NCBI GenBank assembly: GCA_963642705.1
Contig: CAVIHU010000039.1
Span: forward strand, 1 to 16,518
DNA from: UBA11524 sp963642705
GTDB lineage: Bacteria; Bacillota; Clostridia; Christensenellales; Aristaeellaceae
Direction: 5' to 3'
Length of the DNA: 16,518 nucleotides
Positions within the stretch are counted from its first letter, which is position 1, and each line of letters starts with the position of its first letter. The translations under genes were made by a program, and so were the position numbers. Below are positions 12,373-16,518 of the stretch, piece after piece. Below the pieces are notes generated by a model that had not been told where the DNA came from, ran no database searches, and was given only the letters and a program-made list of their open reading frames with translations.

Positions 12373-14212
12373 GGCTGCTGATGGCCGACCACTGTTCATC
12401 CTGGAACTGATTTGTATACAGGTGATAGTAATACCCTTGCCGTGCAATCAGCTGCTGATGTGTACCATCCTCGGTGATTTTTCCGTTCTGGATGACAAGA
12501 ATCCGGTCGGCGGAGCGGATGGTTGACAGGCGGTGTGCGATGACGAAGCTTGTCCTGCCGTGCAGTGCCTTCTGGATGGCGTGCTGAATCAGCTGCTCCG
12601 TTTCGGTGTCAACAGAGGAGGTTGCTTCATCGAGAACGAAGATGGACGGATTCGTGAGGATGGCGCGGGCGAAGGAAATCAGCTGCTTCTGCCCGGTGGA
12701 CAGGCGATTGCCGCCCTCGCCGACATCCGACTGATAACCATCCTTCATGGCAAGGATGAACGGCTCTGCACCGACCATGCGCGCCGCGGCAGCAACCTCT
12801 TCCTCTGTGGCATCCGGACGACCGTAGCGGATGTTGTCCGCAACTGTGCCGGAGAACAGGTGCGGCGACTGCAGCACATAGCCGAGGTTCGACTGAAGCC
12901 AGAGCTGGCTGCGCGTGCGGTAATCCGCGCCGTCAATCAGGATTTTGCCTTCGGTCGGCTCGTAGAAGCGGCAAAGCAGGTTGACGATGGTGGACTTGCC
13001 GCTGCCGGTCTCGCCGACAAGCGCGATGGTCTGCCCGTGCCGAATGTGGAGGTTGAAGTGCTCCAGCACTTTTTCGCCTTCCTTATAGCGGAACGAAACG
13101 TCCTCGAAGTCAATGTCGCCGATGAGCTTCGGCCAGTTTTCCTTCTTCGGGTGGAAATTGTCGCCGAACTTTTCGACTACTTCCGGCGAATCAACGATAT
13201 CCGGCTCGGTATCAAGCAGGCTGATGACACGCTCCGCTGCTGCCTGTGCGGACTGCAGCTCGGCGAAGATGCTCGCGATGTTGCGGACAGGCTCAAAGAA
13301 GCTGACCGTGTAGTTGATGAAGATAGTCAGCGTGCCGACGGTCATGGCGACGCCGAACACGTTCACGCCGCCTATGACGCTGTTGCCACCCTGCCACAGT
13401 GCGTACGCGGTCGCAAGCGAACCAAGCGACACGACAATCGGCAGGAAGAGACTCGACAGCGTTGCCGCGCGGACAGATGCATTGCGCATGGAGGCGGATA
13501 CCGCATTGAATTCCTCGATGTTGAGCTTTTCGCGCACAAGCGTCTTGGTCGTCTTTGCACCGTTGATGCCTTCGTTGAAGCCGGCGGTAATCTGGCTGTT
13601 GTTCTTGCGTACCTTGCGGTAGGATGCAAGAATCGCCTTCTGAAATTTCCAGCTGATGACCGCGAGCGGCGGCAGCACGAGCATCACAATCAGCCCGAGC
13701 CGCCAGTTGATCGTCAGCATGCGGATAGCGCACGCCACCAGATACACCGCGCCCCAGCAGAGGTCAACCAGAGACCAGCCGATGGTATCCGCAAGGCGTT
13801 GCGTATCATTGGTCAGGCGCGACATCAGGTAACCGACCGGCATGCGGTCATAGTAGGAGAACGGCAGCTCCTGCAGCTTCCGGAAGCCGAGCTTGCGGAT
13901 CAGGTACGCTGTTCCCGTCTCGACAATGCCGCATTCACGGATGAAGCCGAAGATTGTGCCGACCTGCACGGCAAGCAGCAGGAGATACACGAGGATGAAA
14001 GCAGTCAGGCTCGTCAAATCCTTCGCGCCAATCATCACGTCAATCGCATAGGCGCTCATGTTCGGCAGCACAACATCGATGATCGCGCTGACCGTCATCA
14101 GCAGCACAATCAGCAGCAGATTCTTATGATACGGCTTTGCAGTATGCAGCAGCTTTTTCCACAGTGACAGGTCAAACCGCTTTGTATAGTCCTGTTCTTC
14201 AAACGACTGCAT
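12368..14212 (-). CDS. ABC exporter half-transporter, subunit with canonical Walker B
   Basis: This 614-aa protein has an N-terminal six-helix membrane domain (about 20-320) and an ATPase domain (about 366-600). Walker A is GETGSGKST (400-408), the Q-loop Gln is 448, the signature is LSTGQ (504-508, usually LSGGQ), Walker B FVLDEA has the catalytic Glu529, and the switch His is 560. It pairs with the upstream subunit as a heterodimeric multidrug-type exporter (BmrCD, TM287/288 type). Its altered signature faces the degenerate site built by the partner, as known for such pairs. Its start overlaps the partner's end by 14 bases, so translation is coupled. Drug or peptide cargo cannot be read from sequence. 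Confidence 0.95.
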   Translation of the reverse strand: MQSFEEQDYTKRFDLSLWKKLLHTAKPYHKNLLLIVLLMTVSAIIDVVLPNMSAYAIDVMIGAKDLTSLTAFILVYLLLLAVQVGTIFGFIRECGIVETGTAYLIRKLGFRKLQELPFSYYDRMPVGYLMSRLTNDTQRLADTIGWSLVDLCWGAVYLVACAIRMLTINWRLGLIVMLVLPPLAVISWKFQKAILASYRKVRKNNSQITAGFNEGINGAKTTKTLVREKLNIEEFNAVSASMRNASVRAATLSSLFLPIVVSLGSLATAYALWQGGNSVIGGVNVFGVAMTVGTLTIFINYTVSFFEPVRNIASIFAELQSAQAAAERVISLLDTEPDIVDSPEVVEKFGDNFHPKKENWPKLIGDIDFEDVSFRYKEGEKVLEHFNLHIRHGQTIALVGETGSGKSTIVNLLCRFYEPTEGKILIDGADYRTRSQLWLQSNLGYVLQSPHLFSGTVADNIRYGRPDATEEEVAAAARMVGAEPFILAMKDGYQSDVGEGGNRLSTGQKQLISFARAILTNPSIFVLDEATSSVDTETEQLIQHAIQKALHGRTSFVIAHRLSTIRSADRILVIQNGKITEDGTHQQLIARQGYYYHLYTNQFQDEQWSAISSQ

Positions 14213-16067
14213 GAGCTTCCCCTCCTTCCGCCGCCTTCGCCTGCGTCAGCTCTTCTTCGAGTGCGTTTTGAATGCTGTTGATGCGCTGATACAGACCTGG
14301 CTGCTTGCAAAGCTCCGCATGCGTGCCCTGCTGCGTGATGCGGCCGTCCTCCAGCACAAGAATCAAATCTGCCTGAGAAAGCGTCGTGACGCGGTGACTG
14401 ATAATCAGTGTTGTGACATCTTTTTGCTCGTTGCGGAGCGCGGCGCGAATCTGCGCGTCCGTCTCCGTATCCACGGCAGACAGAGAGTCATCAAAAATCA
14501 GGATGCCGTTGTCCTTCAGCAGCGTGCGCGCGATGGCAATGCGCTGCTTCTGTCCGCCGGAAAGCGTTACGCCGCGTTCACCGACGACCGTGTCCCAGCC
14601 CTTATCCGCCTTTGCGATGAAGCCGGAGGCCGAAGCAATGTCAGCAGCATGGCGGATGAACGTTTCCTCCTGCTTGGACCTCGTGATGCCGACATTCTCG
14701 CGGATGGATTTCGAGTACAGGAACGGCTCCTGCAGAATCAGTCCGACGTGCTCACGCAGGTATGTGCGGTCAATCTGCCGGATGTCAATGCCGCCGATGG
14801 TGATTTTACCGCTCGTGGGCGTATACAGCCGCTGCAGCAGATACATCATGGTGGATTTGCCGCTGCCCGTTCCGCCAAGCACCGCCGCGGTGCTTCCTGC
14901 CGGAATCGTGAAGGTCAAATCGCGCAGCACCGGCAGATTGTCATCGGCATAGGCGAACGACACGTGGTCAAACACGATATCGCCGTGCAGATCGGGCTTC
15001 AGTGCGTTCGGCTCGTCCGATTCCGGTTCCTCATGCAGAATCGCCTGAATGCGCTTCATGGAAACCATTGCTTTGCCGGCATCGGACAGCGTGCGTCCAA
15101 GCTGACGAATGGGGAAAAGGAGCATGCTCAGCGTTGAGTTGAACACAATCATCGTGCCGACGGTGATGTCGCCGCGGCAGGCGTAGATGATACAGACAAC
15201 AAGCGTCAGCAGCGTTTGAAACATGCTCAGCGTATCGCCGCCGCCCCAGTAAACGGACAACAGCATGTTCAGGTGCAGGTTCTTCGCGCGCAGGTCATCG
15301 TTGACCTTGTCGAACTTCTCGACCTCGCGCTGCTGCTGACCGAAGGCGCGGACAACGCGTACACCGGAGAGGTTCTCCTGCAACACGGCATTCATTACGC
15401 CATCTGCCTCGTCTGCGATCTCAAAGGATTTGTGTACCCGATTGAAAAACCACGATGCGAAGCAGAACAGCGGCGGCACGAGAATCAGGCTGTAGAGCGT
15501 GATGGGTACCGAGCGCTGCAGCAGAATCACCATCGCGATGATAATCATCAGGATGGCGTTGACAACCTGCATTACCTGCACCGAAAGGAAACGGCGGATG
15601 GTATCAACATCGGAGGTGCAGCGCTGAATCAGTTCGCCTGCCTGCGCCTTGACATGATAGGCAAATGGCAGGTGCTGCAGATGGCTGTAGAGCTGATTGC
15701 GCAGTGTCTGCGCAATGTCCTCGCTCGCAACGGCAGAATAACGTCCTTTGATGAACGTGAATACGCCATTGATGACGTTAATCAGAATCAGCGCGAGCGC
15801 CGGAATCCACAGGTTCGCGCGGAGAAAGTCACGTCCGCCGAGCGCTTCAATCGGCTGAAGCAGGAAATCCGGCATCGTGAACGGCGAATCGCCCAGGATG
15901 CTGTCTACAATTTCTGACAGCATCAGCGGCGTCAGGAAACCGATGATGACGACCATGACTGTTGCAATAAACGACAGAAGGAACGCCCACCAGTTTTCAG
16001 CAACCAGGGACATTATGGCACCAAAGGGGGATTGGACCTTCCCGGAGGAATTTGAGGATGTTTGCAC
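14199..16067 (-). CDS. ABC exporter half-transporter, subunit with degenerate Walker B
   Basis: This 622-aa protein has a membrane domain (about 22-330) and an ATPase domain (about 364-600). Walker A is GGTGSGKST (398-406), the Q-loop Gln is 446, the signature is a normal LSGGQ (502-506) and the switch His is 558. Walker B ILIFDD has Asp527 instead of the catalytic Glu, which marks the degenerate-site subunit of a heterodimer. The start is GTG 16067: AAAGGAG (16077-16083) lies 9 bases before it, while an ATG at 16075 in another frame encodes only a 20-codon peptide. The gene lies behind a leader peptide and terminator (16101-16261), a layout known for bmrCD. Confidence 0.94.
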   Translation of the reverse strand: MQTSSNSSGKVQSPFGAIMSLVAENWWAFLLSFIATVMVVIIGFLTPLMLSEIVDSILGDSPFTMPDFLLQPIEALGGRDFLRANLWIPALALILINVINGVFTFIKGRYSAVASEDIAQTLRNQLYSHLQHLPFAYHVKAQAGELIQRCTSDVDTIRRFLSVQVMQVVNAILMIIIAMVILLQRSVPITLYSLILVPPLFCFASWFFNRVHKSFEIADEADGVMNAVLQENLSGVRVVRAFGQQQREVEKFDKVNDDLRAKNLHLNMLLSVYWGGGDTLSMFQTLLTLVVCIIYACRGDITVGTMIVFNSTLSMLLFPIRQLGRTLSDAGKAMVSMKRIQAILHEEPESDEPNALKPDLHGDIVFDHVSFAYADDNLPVLRDLTFTIPAGSTAAVLGGTGSGKSTMMYLLQRLYTPTSGKITIGGIDIRQIDRTYLREHVGLILQEPFLYSKSIRENVGITRSKQEETFIRHAADIASASGFIAKADKGWDTVVGERGVTLSGGQKQRIAIARTLLKDNGILIFDDSLSAVDTETDAQIRAALRNEQKDVTTLIISHRVTTLSQADLILVLEDGRITQQGTHAELCKQPGLYQRINSIQNALEEELTQAKAAEGGEAHAVV

Positions 16068-16100
16068 AGCGGCATACTCCTTTCACATAAAACAGCATAC

Positions 16101-16140
16101 AAAAAAAGCACCATTCGTTTTGCTGCAAACGGCTGGTGCT
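16101..16140 (-). terminator. Intrinsic terminator in the exporter leader (attenuator)
   Basis: On the minus strand AGCACCA (16134-16140) pairs with TGGTGCT (16107-16113). After a 2x2 internal loop, CGTTT pairs with AAACG (16127-16131 and 16116-16120). Seven T's run through 16101-16107, the first of them closing the stem. It lies between the leader ORF and the first exporter gene, so it would stop transcription before the exporter unless another fold wins. Confidence 0.88.
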
Positions 16141-16163
16141 GCACAAAACGCGTGGCAAGCAAA
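16116..16163 (-). promoter_or_regulatory. Possible antiterminator pairings
   Basis: Two alternative pairings would break the terminator. TTTGCTTGC (3' arm of the hairpin at 16157-16182) can pair with GCAGCAAA inside the terminator (8 bp with one bulged T). CGTTTTGT (16143-16150) can also pair with GCAAAACG (16116-16123). Both enclose the terminator's AGCACCA arm and so exclude the full terminator stem. Seen as complementarity only; folding was not computed. Confidence 0.5.
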
Positions 16164-16182
16164 GAAAAATGCGGGTTTGCTT
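16157..16182 (-). promoter_or_regulatory. Hairpin overlapping the leader peptide stop codon
   Basis: On the minus strand AAGCAAA (16176-16182) pairs with TTTGCTT (16157-16163). The left arm includes two bases of the leader ORF's TAA (16181-16183), so a ribosome waiting at the stop codon would cover it and free the right arm for antiterminator pairing. Confidence 0.55.
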
Positions 16183-16261
16183 ACGGACGCATACAGGCAG
16201 AAAGAGCCGCATGACATGCCCTTACCTTGAGCGCATAGACAACAAAGCTTCTCTTAAACAT
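16181..16261 (-). CDS. Leader peptide (26 aa) of the ABC exporter operon
   Basis: An ATG at 16261 has a perfect ribosome binding site AAAGGAGG (complement of 16269-16276) seven bases upstream. The peptide starts MFKRSFVVYALKVR and ends SACMRP before TAA. It has no resemblance to a protein domain I know. It follows the promoter (16320-16348) by about 50 bases and precedes a terminator and the exporter genes, which is the layout of a ribosome-sensed attenuator. K12-V13-R14 matches the Lys/Arg-x-Lys/Arg pattern of macrolide arrest peptides, and the Arg-Pro-stop end recalls TnaC. Function is inferred. Confidence 0.65.
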   Translation of the reverse strand: MFKRSFVVYALKVRACHAALSACMRP

Positions 16262-16319
16262 GGCGCGGCCTCCTTTCTGCATTTATTTCTGATTTTGCCC
16301 TTCTCGGACAATCGTGTAT

Positions 16320-16348
16320 AGTCTATATGAAAATCCCCCATTTGTCAA
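16320..16348 (-). promoter_or_regulatory. Promoter for the leader peptide and ABC exporter
   Basis: On the minus strand a perfect -35 TTGACA (16343-16348) is followed, after 17 bp, by TAGACT (16320-16325). TATAGA (16322-16327, 15-bp spacing) is an alternative -10. The -35 is flanked by CCCC and GGGG arms (CCCCTTGACAAATGGGG), a possible operator or just a GC-rich spacer. Confidence 0.65.
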
Positions 16349-16365
16349 GGGGTGCAATCACTTTT

Positions 16366-16518
16366 TCACGGAAATCAATTTTCAGAGTATTTATTCATCT
16401 GGAACGGATGCGTTCGTAAAAATCACGGTTTTGCACCGTGAAAAAGCTGCTTCTCAGCAATTTATACTGCAAGCGAAAGTTCAAAGTGCATAGATATTCG
16501 CAAAATTGATTTCCGTGA
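16366..16518. repeat. Inverted repeat pair reaching the window edge (possible MITE-like element)
   Basis: TCACGGAAATCAATTTT (16366-16382) recurs as its exact reverse complement AAAATTGATTTCCGTGA at 16502-16518, the last 17 bases of the window. The repeat may extend beyond the edge. An inner inverted copy of the outer part, CTTTTTCACGG (16361-16371) with CCGTGAAAAAG (16436-16446), lies between them. No gene is seen in 16349-16518. It could be a small mobile element, a repeated intergenic element or the foldback end of an assembly. Confidence 0.6.
16418..16441 (-). terminator. Possible intrinsic terminator for a gene right of the window
   Basis: On the minus strand TCACGGT (16435-16441) pairs with ACCGTGA (16423-16429) around a 5-base loop and is followed by five T's (16418-16422). 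It would end a minus-strand transcript entering from the right, upstream of the exporter promoter. Confidence 0.5.

Noticed and set aside
12533..14167. 544-codon plus-strand ORF opposite the ABC subunit
   Set aside because: It is the mirror of a GC-rich ABC transporter gene with clear Walker motifs on the other strand.
16010..16075. ATG at 16075 as exporter start
   Set aside because: It is in a different frame and reaches a stop after 20 codons; GTG 16067 with a proper RBS spacing gives the transporter.
16361..16518. CRISPR array
   Set aside because: The repeats are few and inverted, with no regular direct repeat-spacer pattern.

Overview
The window looks like a chromosomal piece from a low-pathogenicity-type Gram-positive anaerobe of class Clostridia, most likely the Oscillospirales/Ruminococcaceae side. 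The evidence is the Firmicutes-type plsX-acpP-rnc order, strong AGGAGG ribosome binding sites, DUF1292 (YrzB) and DUF896 (YnzC) proteins, an ACP with a DSA motif and GC-rich codon use. Genus cannot be fixed from sequence alone. The left edge cuts a 5S rRNA and the right edge ends exactly on an inverted repeat. This is how a contig bounded by repeated sequence would look.

Layout, left to right. (1) 1-164: 3' end of 5S rRNA, tRNA-Asn(GTT) and its terminator. (2) 246-3592, plus strand: plsX, acpP, rnc (phospholipid and fatty acid synthesis, RNA processing) and a multi-pass membrane protein of GT-C look, closed by a terminator. (3) 3619-5681, plus strand: rimO and pgsA, overlapping by ATGA, with their own extended -10 promoter and terminator. 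(4) 5690-6513, minus strand: a DUF1292 gene with a long leader that contains a 26-codon small ORF, ended by a perfect terminator hairpin. (5) 6570-11536, minus strand: a tight six-gene operon made of an M1-peptidase-like membrane protein that lacks a zinc His, a GT2-GtrA glycosyltransferase fusion, a 54-aa one-helix acidic-tail protein, a secreted phosphodiester glycosidase (NAGPA) protein, an Lgt-like membrane protein that lacks the catalytic His, and DUF896. (6) 11575-12138, minus strand: ybaK with its own promoter. (7) 12139-12367: non-coding, with a 130-bp multi-branched inverted-repeat element. (8) 12368-16348, minus strand: a heterodimeric ABC exporter behind a leader that has a promoter, a 26-codon leader peptide and an intrinsic terminator with competing hairpins. 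(9) 16349-16518: non-coding repeats.

The two most interesting systems are these. First, the exporter leader has all the parts of a ribosome-controlled transcription attenuator, as known for bmrB-bmrCD in Bacillus subtilis. Its peptide carries a Lys-Val-Arg motif and ends Arg-Pro-stop, both of which recall known arrest peptides. Second, the six-gene cell-envelope operon combines a lipid-linked-sugar type glycosyltransferase, a secreted phosphodiester glycosidase-like protein and two membrane proteins built on enzyme folds but missing a key catalytic or metal-binding His. That combination suggests an envelope polymer or lipid-modification pathway that I cannot match to a described one.
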